Shown one piece after another: positions 12,146-24,204 of a stretch of DNA of 60,000 bases (position 1 is the first letter of the stretch; each line of letters opens with the position of its first letter). Under the pieces are notes generated by a model, which did not search any database, was not told the DNA's origin, and saw only the letters and a list, made by a program, of their open reading frames with translations. The stretch lies in the NCBI GenBank assembly GCA_949358305.1, contig OX442314.1, positions 27,019,118 through 27,079,117 on the forward strand, in the 5' to 3' direction. This DNA is from Strigamia acuminata (Eukaryota > Arthropoda > Chilopoda > Geophilomorpha > Linotaeniidae). The position numbers and the translations under genes are program-made.

Positions 12146-13473
12146 TAAAGGGAGTGTCTATTGACAGGGGAAAATGCTTTGGTTCGAGGTGCCTGTTGAT
12201 AGATAATACAGTGAACCCCTTTAGACAGGGTCGGTCAGGGAACATTAGAAGGGTTTGGCTCCCAGAATTTTTTCAGGTCCAGAAAGGTGACCGGTCCTTT
12301 GTAGTGATCCTGAGCTTCTCTCATCGGGGGTGATGAAAACCAAATAATATAATCAAAGTCTTTTTGAGCATAAGCGCTTTTATGACTTTTACTTGTTAAC
12401 AGAAAAACGGCAACTGTCCAAATGCAAAAGGTAAACTCGAGGCAAAAAAAGAACAATACATCTGATGCGCATACTTGTACATGGCTAAAAATAAACACAC
12501 TTCAAGTGACAGAATTTAACACTCAGATACTATGAAAATATTATTATACAAAAATATTATACTGATAAAATCCAAATCTCACATCTTGGTGTGCCCTGTG
12601 AAGAGGAAATTCATTGTTGTATCCTGGTTCATATGTTCAGCTGGCAAGTGAGCTTTATCGGAAACAAGTAATCTAATATAGTTTGCAGCAGGTACTTTTC
12701 CTTTATAAAACCTCCCGTTAAGCCTATAAGCATAGTGGAGCTTACACTATAACTTGAAAATAGTGTAGCCAATCCGGTAGTTTTCCACTATTTACGTTAC
12801 TGACTAAAAATCTGAATCAGCATTGACCTCCACCGCCATTTTGAATTCTCCGCTTCATTCACGCGTGGAGCACATGTTACGGTTTGTCTAAATGTTTGTG
12901 CTTTTAATTTTTTTAAATTCACAATAATAAAGTTGCAGCATTGTATTAAAAAACAGGAATTCTCTATTTTTATGCAAATGAGACATTACTAGTTTCGGTA
13001 ATCGCACGACATGTATGCGATGAACTCAAATTTTATAACTATAACTTCAAACTTCGACTGCAACCCACTTTTATCTTACACTAAATATAGCGTAAAAAAT
13101 GTCATAATTGTAAGGGGAAAGTACCTGCCGCAAACTGTGTATTGATACATTTACGATAGGTTAGAACAGGTTATAAGATAAAATCGTTTAACGGTTTGGC
13201 TTTTGGTTGAAACCAAATCTAAGTCGCAGCAGCGACTTCAAATATTATATTCTCGAAACTTATCTTAAAAAAACAGCGGATGCAGTTACATTTACAAAAA
13301 GTACTACATTTTTATTCTTGTGCAGAACAATACAAAGAAGGAATTAAGTCCCCGTTTCTAGGAATTAACATAAATGGGTCACAGGGATGATTTTACACCT
13401 GTGCCATAGTGGTCAAACATATAAACTAAATTGGTTTCTTTGGGTACCGTCAGTTTGCACAAAATCTTTCATT
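12146..13473. other. Spacer between the two P450 genes
   Basis: Starts at the internal junction of the duplication: the 5' flank of copy A ends near 12145 (CTTTTACTAAAG) and the 3' flank of copy B begins (GGAGTGTCTATTGAC). About 1.1 kb (12270-13400) has no counterpart after copy A and is extra material. No convincing gene is present; the longest minus-strand frames are short and lack motifs. Confidence 0.5.
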
Positions 13474-16400
13474 TTAGCGCTTTGTTGCAGAAATTTTTTG
13501 AGGAACGGGCTGTACGATAATTCCAGATTGACATACAGTTGTTATTATCTGTTCGGAAGTAAATGAAAATTGTTGGAATAGAGTGGTAAAATAAAGAAAT
13601 AGTTGCATTCGGGCCAGTGGTTCTCCAATACATTGCCTCTTACCTGTATGAAAAAAAAACACTGCTCAGTAATAAAACAACTGAGATTTGTAAATTATAT
13701 TTGTTTACCAATGGAAAAAGGAATCAACTCCTCCACGTGTTTAACTTTGTTATCCTCACTAAGAAAGCGTTCTGGTTTGAAAAGTTCGGGTTCTGGAAAC
13801 AACTTTGGATCGTTATGAATTGACCATACATTGGCAAGTATAGTTGTCTTCTTTGGAACAAAATAACCAGCTAGAGTTGCATCTTCACTTGAACTAGAAA
13901 TTAATATAGAATTCTATAGCAACATCTATTAAAAATTCAGAGGGGGCCAGTATGTGCCGCAACATAGAACTACCGGGTGGCCCACATAAAAGAGGCCTGA
14001 CAATGCGAGGAGGGTTACCACGGGAGTCTAAAGAAATGTATGTATTGTTCAATTAAATATATACAGACTATTAATCGTTAGTTGTGTGTAGTATTTGTTT
14101 CATTAAAGTTTCTGGTGCAGTTTTTACCGCTCTTTCGTTTGGTGTTTAGTTTTTGACGATCCGAGCCTGCGTTCTCGAGATATTTGCGATTTTAATGAAT
14201 TTGTGTCCCCATTCACCAGGTTTGATTGCACTAGTCATTCCTGAATTTCAGATTGTGGTACTTTTTGAATTTTTTCAGCTTGACTTTGCAGGTTTTGTGC
14301 AATTTTGCTAGATTTTGTAAAAGTTTGCTAGATTATGTAAATTTTTGCAAAGTTTTGTAAAGTTTTGTTAGATTTTGTAAATTTTTGCTTGATTTTGTAA
14401 AATTTTGCTACATTTGAGAAATTTTATCTAAAGTAAAGTGGTATGGTACGAAAAGTACTGTATATCTGTACCAGTACCGCTGCAGAAATCCACACAATCT
14501 AAAATTCTGGTATGACTACAGTAGTGCAATCAAACTTGGCAAATTAGGACGAACATTTATTTAAAACGCAAATATCTTGAGAATAAAGCTCGAATCGTTA
14601 AAAACTAAACACCAAACGAAAGAGCGGAAAAAACTGCACCAGAAACATTAATGAAACAATACTAACCGCCACTAATGATTAATATACAGTATATTTAATT
14701 GAACAATACATACATTTTTTTAGACTTCCGTGGTAACCCTCCTTGCATTGTCGGGTCGCTTTTATGTGGGCCACCCGGTACGTGGGGTGGGCGTTATTCA
14801 TTCTGTTTTATTGTCATTTCAATTTCGACTTGTAATTAACTGTCACCAATTGGGACTGGCAAGAGCACAGGCAGGGAGTGTTGTTATTTTGAGTCACCTT
14901 GATCCGATAGGCCCCGGGGCCAAGATAATTCTCGATAATTCCACCGCTAGGTGGAGTTACGTAGGCTACCTTCGACCTGTATCCACTGTCTGATTCACCC
15001 ATGCCGGGCATGCGTCGAGGCAGAGCGTAGAATAAAGGTTTTCACCATTCTACATCAACCAACCTCAGGGGTCGGCAACCTGCGGCTCTTTCGATGTCAA
15101 GATGCGGCTCTCTCAAGTTATGAGCCAGATTTAACCAAACTTTCAAAAGGCATGCAAGGCCAATGCTCCCATTGATGTAATTAACTATTGTTCAATAATT
15201 ATAGTTGTATTATTTTATTATTCCAGCAGAGCTAGCTAAAACACTTTAATATGTTTTGTGCGAAACATTTTTATGTTTTTATATGAATAAATATTACTCC
15301 GTATTTCATATTTAAAGCTATTTATTTTAAATCAAAAATCAAATTTATATACCTAATCCTAATCAAATACCATAATATTGAAACAAAAATGTTAGTGGCT
15401 CTTTAAAAACTGGGAAATTTTGTAAATTGTAACTTTTGGCTCTTCCGACCCCTGACATAACTCGTCCTTCTCCGTTGCGATTATCCAACAGCGGGTTATT
15501 TCAGCACCATCTCTTGATGACAATTGTATTCCATCACGGCATTGTAAATTTCCAACAATTCGAATTGGTGCTGGTCACCATTACCGTTTAGAAGATTGTC
15601 TTGTTAGACGTGGTTTTACGTCAAAAATATTTTTTATCAGAGGCGATGAGAGGGTGCCGAATCTGACTATGTTGAATAATTAATATTGTTCAAGTCCAAC
15701 ATGGTTTAACTAGCCATTTGTTTAGCTATATTGTCTGTATTATTGCAACAACAGGTGGTGTCTAAATAGCGTTTGTTTTGAACAAGTGAACAGTAGGTGC
15801 GTTCAATTTGCGAAAGGAAAGAAAAATCTTTCCTTTTCTTACTTTCGCAAAGGAAGAAAAAGTACTTTAGAATGAATGCACTTTTTTTGTTACTTTCTAT
15901 TTGTTTGTCAATTCTAGTTTTAGCATGCTGTAATTCGATTTTAATCTGGTTTTTAGTAACTAACAAACGTTTTTTCGATTAAAACGAATGTTTTTTCGGT
16001 AAAAACGAACATTTTTTGGTAAAAACTAACGTTTTTTCGATAAAAACGAACGTTTTTCCGGTAAAACGAACGTTTTTCCGGTAAAACGAACGTTTTTCCG
16101 GTAAAACGAACGTTTTTCTGGTAAAACGAACGTATTTCGTTAAAAACGAACGTTTTTTCGATAAAAACGAACGTTTTTTCAGTTATAACAATGTTTTATC
16201 ATTACAACAAGTAATAAATCTTTACTTAATTGTTGGTTTGGCTAACAAATGACTAATGCGCATGCGCCGATCGCGAAAGTAAAACTGAAAGGAAGAAAAG
16301 TAACCCAAACGCTACCTTTGGCTAAAGTGACTTTGGCCACTTTCCTTTCGGTAAAAATGACGTTTTTGACGTCACTTCCGGTGGCGAAAGTAACGAAAGG

Positions 16401-19400
16401 AAAGATTCTTCTTTCCTTTCGCAAATTGAACGCACCTAGTGTTTCTATGATGTTTAATCTACTATACTCACGTGTGAGGAGCAAGTAAAGGAAGTAGCCA
16501 GACCATTCTGCTTAGTTCCAGTAAAGTCGCTTCTGTATATGGCATTAACTTTTGATCTGACATTGATGGTTGTCTATCCGTTCCAATCACTTCGTCAATT
16601 TCCATTTGCACTTTTGCTTGCACGTGAGGGTATTTTACCATATACAATAGTAGGAATTCCAAACTCGTGCTTGTAGTGTCGCTTCCAGCAATAAACAATT
16701 CGCTCAATATTTTTGCCAGTTTCTTTTCTAGGAATGATAATAGATAAATAATAATACAGTTAGTTTCAATTTTAAAAAATTCTCAAATTCTCATATTCTC
16801 AAAAACTTCTCAAATTTGGATGAAAATTTAACTAAAAATTCCCAAATTTGGTGGTAATTCAACTATAAATTCTCAAATTTGGTGGTAATTCAACTATAAA
16901 TTCTCAAATTTTGCTAGAAATTTAACTAAAAATTCTCAAATTTTATTTGAAATGTATAAAATAATTAGTTAAAATATTCCTTTGTAAATTTTGTGTCAAG
17001 GAACCTTTTGATGTGCTCGCTCTCAATTGAAAGTTTTGACGGGTTTTAACGGAATCGTAGGGTTTAATGAAGAAATGAACAACTTTTTTGTCTGAGAGTA
17101 ATTTGTAAATGTAGGAGTATTTACCATTAAAAATGGCGGTATTTGTATTCGGTTTCTCAGTTTCAGTTCTCCAAACATCAATAAAACTCTGTTGATTGTT
17201 TATGCCTTCGTGAATTTTGTCGTATTTTAGAACTTCGTCTAGGATCTTTCTGTACAGCAAAGCTCCTTTAACTCTGCACAAATAAATGAAAAATGTCTTT
17301 AAAGTGCACTTAAGTTTAATGGCGTTTGGTACTGACGTCGGTTTTGTGATTCCAAGAAGTTTGACTATCCAGTCTGGCAGAAATTCCGACCATTGGTCTA
17401 TTCCTACCGAAGCTACAAGGTCATTGGATAACTGCATGAGTTGTTGAAAATCTTTATTCTCGTAGTCCATTCTTTCTCCGTACATGATTGTGCAAATTAT
17501 ATTAGTAATGCTTGTTCTAAGCATTTCTCGGAAGTAAGAAGGTTTTCCGTTCAAGCTTTTAATATTGTTTATTAAAAACTGTAATTCATCCTAATAAAAG
17601 TAAAGAATAACTGTTGCAATTAATAAGATAATAAACTGGGCTTTGGGATTGTATTAATATACTTGAATTTTTGGTTCCAAACTTGCTTTACCCATCCCAA
17701 AGTTGCGCAGTGCAGTTAACGAGAAGCGTCGTAATTCTTGTCGAATCGCACCGCCACTTCCAAACATACCTGGAAAAAATTTAAAGCACTAGCAAAAATC
17801 ACTAGTAAAAATCGTAGCAGGCGAATTCATAGTTATTTTGTGTAAACAACATTTTTAAACTGCTGTATGTAGGATTTGTTCTGAACTGACTTCAAACAAT
17901 GGTGGTGGATTTAGTCTGTTTTAATTGCAGTGAGCATGCGCAAAACATTTAAACAACAAAAGATATTTAAATAAATGTTATTACACATGCGTCTATGAAT
18001 ACGCTCAGTAAAAAATTAAATCACGAGTTGCATTCGAAAGCGTACTACCGGTAATATTCATCTCGATTTAATACATACCTTCTTGCGAGTCAAATGTCAT
18101 AAGAATAGAAAAGTTGTGGGGTCTTTCTGTATAGTTGTCACTTAGTTGAAACATTTCTTTGATTAGTTTGAATGAGGATACAACAACAACACGTTCATTT
18201 GCAATATAGATTCTGAAAACAGGGAAACGTACCCGATTATACATTTCAAAGCAGTTCCTTGTAGGACAACGAATTTACAATAGGATTCCAGTTCCAGGTT
18301 AGACAATTGAAACATGCCTGGACACTGGAGACCCAACAAAGTGTTGTATCGAACGCGAACTAATAGTTTGAGTTCGATACAACACTGCATACAACTCGAA
18401 TTAAGTTCGTTAGTTCGCAAGCTAAGATCGCGAACTAGTTCACTTTTACAAGTGAATGCAAAAAACGAACTTAGTTCACTTTTAAGAGTGAACTTTAACG
18501 AAGTTTGCGTTCACCATGTTTGCAAAAACGTAACTTTTTCCATTGGTTTTAAACGTTTTGATGACATTTTCATCATCAAAACATTCGTTTTGATTACTTT
18601 TTACAACGAAAAAGGCGAAATCAGCCGTTTTCGTCACTAAAATCAATGAAAACGACTGCTTTACTAAAAAAAAGTGTTTGTTTTTTTTCATCTGTAAACC
18701 ACAAAACAAAAAAAAACATTTTAATTTTTTTAAAAAAAATTGGAAAAGTTGTCACGTTGTATTCGACTTTTTTAACAATGGTTTCGGAAATTTTGGGTTT
18801 CCAGGGATTGTAGTAATCATAAAATTGTGGTCCACAGACGCCGCACCTCTTAATACTTTGCCAGGGGTGGTAGCTAGGTAAAGACAGCGTCTGTTTGTGA
18901 AATCTGTATTTATACAGCAAACCATCCCCAAACCATTTCCTGTATGTGTATCGGTCCACAACAATACATTAAAGGTTTCATGGATCAATATACTTATCAA
19001 AAAGTATTGGAGGATTGTTATGCTTCCATTTGCAGATGATAAACTGCCTTTGACATGGATATTTCAGCAGGAAAATGATTCTAAACTTAAAGTCAAGTCA
19101 TTTTCTCAGTTTTCCAAACCCATCACGTGTAGGTTTTGACTTGGCCTACACAATCACATACAAAATTTTGGTTATCCAACAAAATATTGTAAAGTATTGT
19201 TCTTATAAACAATGATTTTCTGAAGAAACCGGTTTTTTGTGTGATTTTTTGGATGTGGTGCTAAGCTTTTTCTGCCGGCCCAACTCACTTGAGGCAATTA
19301 GCGTGGTGGCCTAATACGAAGTGTGGGACTTGATCACTCCAGAATATTGTCAAGAACTAATAGAACCCATGCCAGACCATATTCAGGCAGTAATTAATGC

Positions 19401-22144
19401 TAAAGGAGGTGTTACAAAATATTAAAATGACGTGACCACTTTCACATGAGTCAAGTAGTGCAGTGACCACTTTCATTTGAGGCAAGTGACACAACTGAAA
19501 TCAGTCATAACTTTTTTGTTTATTTGTTTATTTTGGTTTTTTTTTTTAATTAAAGTAAATTCAGTGTATTTTTCAACTCTCATGTACAAATTTATTTATT
19601 TATTACACTAAACCTGAAAAACTTGAAATAAACATTTTGATTACACACTGAAAAGGTGTGACCACTTACACCTGGGTTTGAGTAGTATTCAATTTTAATT
19701 TAGGACATTTTGCTGTTATTCAATTTAATTACTTGGTATTTTGCTGTTACTCACTTAAATGAAAGCAATGATGATGTAGTCCACCTCGGCCCGGCATGTG
19801 GGACACTGAGGGACAAATGCAGCGTTATTGCCTTCACCACGCATCAGAAGCTCGCTGCAACCACTGCAGCATTTCTGATGTTTGCACGGCATCAGAAGTG
19901 TATTCTGGTCTCTGTTAGGCAGATGATGCAAGTGTGGTCTTCCTGCACTACAATAGGTGCTGCAGCAACAAGGGGCGCTGCAGCTACAACAAATGGTGCA
20001 CTATTGTTGTACTGCCTGACAGCCTGCTGTCTTCGCTGTTGCTTTGCCTGCTTTGCCTATACCTGGTGCAGGCACAACTTGCTGCCTGTTGTGTCCAAGT
20101 ATGTTTTCAAAGTTTGGTCTTGCATGGATTAAACCAGACAGGAATTGAGAAATGGAAGTACATCATTCTTAAATCGTGCAACTATATTGCAGATGCGGAT
20201 GTCATTCCATGCATACTTTAAGACTCATGCGGTGCCGTGGTGGTTGGCCCTGTTGCAGCAGAGTGTAATCATGGTAGGACACATGCTCCAACTTATGCAA
20301 ATGGATAATGAATACCCAGATGTGGTCTCCATGATCAGCAAAGATTATTAGATGACTGACAGATTGTTTGATGACTGACAGTTTGTTAGATGACTGACAG
20401 ATTGTGAGATGACACTAGCATTGGACATATACTGTATACTGCTATGTGAACGGCAAGTACATTGCGCGTTACATCAATTGTTGCGCACGTACATTACGCG
20501 TTACAGCAATTGTTGCGCACGTACATTGCGCGTTACTTCAATTGATGAATTCTTAATTTTTTGGTAGTTTAATTCGAATTTTGGGTTACTCTATTCTGAT
20601 TTATGTTTATTTTGCGGTTAATCAATTCGCAATTCTTTTTATTTTGCGGTTAATCAATTAGGAATTCGGTGTTTTTGTGATTAATCAATTCGGGATTCTG
20701 TGTTTTTGCGCTTATTCAATCTTTCCTTATTATAAATTTCGCAATTAATCAATTCAATTTACTCTACACATTTTGCGGTTATTCAACTTATTTCATTTAT
20801 TACACACTTATTCAATGCGCGTATGCTCAATTGTTGCACTACGCTACAAATTCACGGTTACGTGGATTCACAAAGAGGACAACGGTGCGCTTCCAGATGC
20901 TTGGAATATTTTTTTGGTTGAGGAAACTACGAGGTATCTCCCATTTTGGCTAGAACTGGGGGTGTGTGACAGCGTTTGGAAATTCTAGGTTGACTCTGGC
21001 GTGGAGAGATCGTTAGTGACTTGGGGTTAGTTTCTGTTGCTCCCTGGGGTGGCGGGAGGGCGTTTTCCCACGCTGCGTAAAATTGAGGTGCGCTCAAGGC
21101 CTACATGGGTGACTTTGCCGGTTAAGTACTGCGAGAAGCTAGAGCACCTGGAGAATGTAGAATTCGATGTACCAGTGGAGACGCCGAGACATAGGAAGGG
21201 TTCCAGAAAGCTGTTCGGATGGGAAGTTGAGGAAATTTAACATTGCTCTCGCAGCTGTCCGGATGAGCTCTGTTTGGTCCGTACAGAGTACACTGTAATC
21301 AGATTTGATCAATTTCCTTGGTTATTCTTTTTGTTCTTTTCCTTCTAAAGGATGTTATCAAAAATTACATTTACAACTGCAGCTGAAAATGATTTATATA
21401 TCTCTAGGTGCATTCTGTCTACAAGTATTAAATCAAAAGCATGTTCAACAAAATTTACAATGATTTAGATTCACAAGCCCAAAGTTTGGCCGTGTATCAG
21501 TTTTTGTGCTTTTATCATTGGTATCTTGTGACCGCTGATAATAGCCTATATCAGGGTTTCCCAAATGGTGAGGCGCGCCTCACTGGTGGGGCGCGAGCTG
21601 ATTATTGGTGGGGCGCACCCATCATACATGCCTAAATAAAATAAGCATATTTTGAAAACTTTTGTAAATTTTTAAGCAAAATTATATAAAATTATACAAA
21701 AAATTATACAAAGTTTTATGAAAAATTATATAAAATTTCTTTTTTTCTTTTTAGTAGTATATTTCTTAAAAATTTAATGGACTGGTAGATGAAGTGGGGC
21801 GCAGAAGATCGCCTTGCTTAAAAAGTGGGGCGCGATGCTAAAAAGTTTGGGAACCCCTGGCCTATATCAAGAGGAAATTTAGAATCTCGCCTGGGTGCTG
21901 GTATTAAATTAATTTAAATTTAATTTAGAAAGGGTTATACTTACGTATAAATTTCTCCATATTTCTCTCTAAGTTTGGTTAGCACAAGATAAGGTTTTCT
22001 ACCAAGAAATGGCAAATATCCCAATACTGGTATTCCTTTAGGTCCAGGTGGCAAATTTTTTGGAGATTTCATGTATTTCAAAGTTAGCCATAATACAATT
22101 GCGACGATTGCAAATCCGAATAGTGGAAAATCATTAGGAATCAT
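13474..22144 (-). CDS. Cytochrome P450, CYP2-like, copy B
   Basis: Tandem paralogue of copy A, with every coding exon the same length: 22144-21945 (ATG, anchor, LPPGPKG), 18212-18079, 17769-17663, 17590-17337, 17273-17125, 16727-16472, 13893-13709, 13643-13474 (TAA). The product is 484 aa. Helix I AGSDTTST, ExxR (ELSR), PERF and the haem loop with axial Cys are all present. No frameshift or stop was seen, so both copies look functional. The same 63-nt stopless intron (17274-17336) splits the long frame. Differences from A gather around helix K (MVWLLPLLAPHT against [12 protein letters not shown]), near the substrate-recognition region, so specificity may differ. Intron 1 is 3.7 kb and full of foreign DNA. 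Confidence 0.92.
13974..14778. mobile_element. Palindromic MITE with CCGGGTGGCCCAC ends
   Basis: Ends CCGGGTGGCCCACATAAAAG and its inverse, with TA just outside each end (13971-13972 is followed by one extra C; 14779-14780). The centre has imperfect repeats of GATTTTGTAAA-TTTTTGCTA type (14285-14410). It is in the copy B intron between exon blocks 6 and 5. The matching site in copy A (near 5180, ACTACTGTACGTGGGG) is unoccupied, so it inserted after duplication. Confidence 0.8.
15066..15454. mobile_element. hAT-type non-autonomous element, copy B counterpart
   Basis: Same element and orientation as 5475-5883, at the orthologous place in copy B. It has lost a stretch near its 3' end (the block TCTCAAAAGGTTGC is missing before GACCCCTG), and its 8-bp flanks have drifted (ACCAACCT / ACATAACT). 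Confidence 0.85.
15795..16437. mobile_element. Palindromic MITE with AGGTGCGTTC ends and a tandem core
   Basis: Arms start AGGTGCGTTCAATTTGCGAA and end with the inverse. They are flanked by AGT (15792-15794, 16438-16440), present once in the empty site of copy A (CCAGTGTTTCTATG near 6254-6267), so the target duplication is 3 bp. It is copy B specific and carries the tandem array 15955-16190. Confidence 0.85.
15955..16190 (+). repeat. Tandem array of about 20-bp units
   Basis: Roughly eleven units of the type AACGAACGTTTTTCCGGTAA, several of them adjacent and nearly identical (16040-16130), inside the MITE 15795-16437. Each unit contains the small palindrome AACGTT. Confidence 0.85.
18340..18386. 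mobile_element. Minimal hAT fold-back with AGTGTTGTATCGAAC ends
   Basis: 15-bp perfect inverted ends (AGTGTTGTATCGAAC) around a 17-nt centre. The same terminus, CAGTGTTGTATCGAAC, starts the hAT element at 22346. The next 100 bp (TTAGTTCGCAAGCTAAGATC and similar) also resemble the sub-terminal GTTCGCGAACTA repeats of that element, so this is a rearranged or deleted relative. Confidence 0.65.
18890..19424 (+). pseudogene. Decayed Tc1/mariner transposase
   Basis: Frames on the plus strand give pieces of a Tc1-family transposase: a MDQYTY-like block, MLPFADDKLPLTWIFQQEND (the usual VMLPYA..MPL.W.FQQDND), then after a break a C-terminal piece ending MPDHIQAVINAKGGVTKY and TAA at 19422-19424. The pieces are in different frames with stops between, so it is dead. 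It lies in intron 1 of P450 B, in the segment absent from copy A. Confidence 0.8.
19755..20250 (-). pseudogene. RING-finger gene fragment, frameshifted
   Basis: Minus strand: a Gln/Ala-rich stretch, then CIIC (19930-19919), then PCKHQKCCSGC and CPTCR, and TAA at 19757-19755. The cysteine/histidine order is that of a C3HC4 RING, normally an E3 ubiquitin-ligase domain that holds two zinc ions. The first CxxC half and the rest are in different frames, with the break near 19889-19896. Farther upstream (about 20110-20240) an open piece with RFKNDVLPFLNSCL has an in-frame TAA. It is either a pseudogene or the remains of a captured gene in a mobile element. The domain call is firm; any function is lost or unknown. 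Confidence 0.65.
20350..20413. repeat. Tandem repeat, about 21-bp unit, three copies
   Basis: Three units of the type GATGACTGACAGATTGTTA. Confidence 0.75.
20457..20543. repeat. Tandem repeat, 32-bp unit, nearly three copies
   Basis: Unit begins GTACATTGCGCGTTACATCA and continues ATTGTTGCGCAC. It is unusually rich in CG and GC steps for this AT-rich window. Confidence 0.8.
20560..21180. other. Unexplained insert sequence in P450 B intron 1
   Basis: Begins with loose TTTTGCGGTTAATCAATTCG-type repeats (20560-20800), then more GC-rich sequence to about 21180. Open plus-strand frames at 20773-20988 and 21037-21240 have no motif I recognise. Copy A has none of this between its matching flanks (near 10580 and 11310). 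Confidence 0.35.
21552..21859. mobile_element. hAT-type non-autonomous element with CAGGGTTTCCCAAA ends
   Basis: Ends CAGGGTTTCCCAAA and TTTGGGAACCCCTG, with a perfect 8-bp duplication GCCTATAT (21544-21551, 21860-21867). The empty site survives in copy A (ATAGCCTATATCAAGATG near 11690), proving insertion after the duplication. It holds repeated GTGGGGCGC motifs. Confidence 0.93.
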
Positions 22145-22345
22145 GTTTTTTTCCCCAGTACTTTTCAATGCTATAAATGGTAACTGCACAAATTGTTTCC
22201 TTATATAATAAAGAATACAGATAATTTTACGAGATTGAAGTTACATAGAAACTGATATCAATGTAAATCTGACAACGACGGTATTCAGAAGGTAACATAC
22301 AGCATTTACTACACATCGGTATTCGATTTTTAATATACAGTATGA

Positions 22346-24204
22346 CAGTGTTGTATCGAACTAGAACTATTAGTTCGCGTTCGCGAACTTAGTTCTTAGT
22401 TCGCGAACTAAGAACGCGAACTAGTTCGCGATTCTTAAAGAACGAAAAAAACGAACGAAGTTCGTTTTTTGGACGCGAACTACGTTCTAGTTCGTTAATT
22501 AGTTCGTTCCTCCAACGTTGTATTGCTCGGCCAATCATTGACGACTTCTGTAGTATAAGACTAGTGTAATTTCTGTAAATAAAATAACTTGTGACATTCG
22601 ACCCTGATAAGCTGTTGCGTATTTCATTGTTTAGTCGGATTTGGTGGATTTCCAACAATAGTCTACAATTCTATTTTGTTTCGTATTCGTTTTTTCCGAG
22701 GTCTGTGATCGTAATAATATGGAAGCTGAAGCTCAGAAGTTAATCGAAGCACGCAATAAACCCGTATACGACGGTAAGTTTTTTCAATGCATAAGTTTCA
22801 ATGGGAAAAACTTTTCTGCAAAATGTGCTATTTGCGGATTGTCGATTTCGGTAGCAGCTGGAAGCACTGCTAATTTAAAACGGCATATCACAACAAAGCA
22901 TGGGACTCTATTAGCGGAATTTATCGAACACACGAAATCAGCTACACCTGCGCGAAAACGAAAAGCAGTTGAAATTGATCCGGAATCGCACGGCAGCCAG
23001 AGAACTCTGAATTTCCCCATTTCAGATAGAATTTCCAGCAGTCAAAAGAATTGTGAAGAAGCTGTCATTCGTTTCATAATCATGCGTTGGCAACCTTTGC
23101 GATTAGTTGAAGATGATGAGTTTCGACGACTTCTTAAAACATTTAATCCGACGTATAAACCAATGAATCGTGTAACACTTGTGAAACGAATTTCCGAAAA
23201 GTATGATCAAATATTTGACCAGTTGAAAATTAATCTCGAAGCGCAAGATTATGTATGTACGACAGCAGACATCTGGACCTCTCATCGTAAAAGCTTTTTG
23301 GGGATGACCGTTCACTGGTTAAACGAAAATCTCGAAAGGAAATCGGCGGCAATTGCAGTTCAACGATTTACTGGATCACACAACTACCTTGAAATAGCTA
23401 GAAAATTGGTTTCAATTCACAACAAATACGGCCTGGATCCATCGAAAGTTACAAAAACAATAACCGACAATGCCAGTAACTTTGTGAAGGCATTTAGGTT
23501 GTTTGAACACACCGAGTCCGATGCTGAAGCTGAAGAAATTGAAGATGAAGATGAACCGATAATTCTTCAATCGGTTGGAGATATCTTGACTGGGCCAGAA
23601 TCTATAACTGAAGTAGACAGTGAATTCGATTTCGATTTAGAATTACCATCGCATCTCCGATGCAGTGCACATTCGATTAACTTAATCGCTACAGCGGATG
23701 CTGCAACGGCCTTAAAAACGAACGTATACAAGAGGCGTTACAGCAGTGCAATGTCTAAATTCCAATCGATTTGCAACAAGATGAATCGTAGCGCACAGGT
23801 TGCAGAAAAACTACATGAAGTTTGTCATCGTTTCATTCCAACTCCTGGTATAACAAGATGGAATTCGTATTTCGACAGCATTTCTGTGCTGATCTCGCTG
23901 GAATCCAAGTTACCGAATATCTGTCAAATTACCAGTGTTGATGTTTTCACAAATCCTGAATTAGATTTTCTGAAAAGTTGGTTGCGAGTCATGCGTCCTG
24001 TTGCGACTGCGCTAGATCTAATGCAAGGGGAAAATGCGTATTTAGGAATGCTGTTGCCCACTTTAAAAGGCATCCAAGTTAATCTTTCAAATTTGCAGAA
24101 TTCTTTACATTCCAATGATGTAATTTTACATCTTGTTGCAGCTGTTTCGAAAGGACTGACTAAGCGAATATTCATCATACTGAGTATGATGAATATTCGG
24201 TATT
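22346..24204 (+). mobile_element. hAT transposon, 3' part lost
   Basis: The left end CAGTGTTGTATCGAACTAG is followed by many GTTCGCGAACTA-type sub-terminal palindromes (22360-22500), as expected for hAT transposase binding. The transposase gene follows. No right terminal repeat was found: the body stops at the palindrome 24165-24199. Confidence 0.8.

Noticed and set aside
12235-12498. Minus-strand frame of 87 codons between the P450 genes
   Set aside because: No motif, no splice context and no match in the corresponding flank of copy A.
15955-16190. Regular repeats that resemble a CRISPR array
   Set aside because: Units are directly adjacent with no unique spacers, in an animal intron; it is a simple tandem array inside a MITE.
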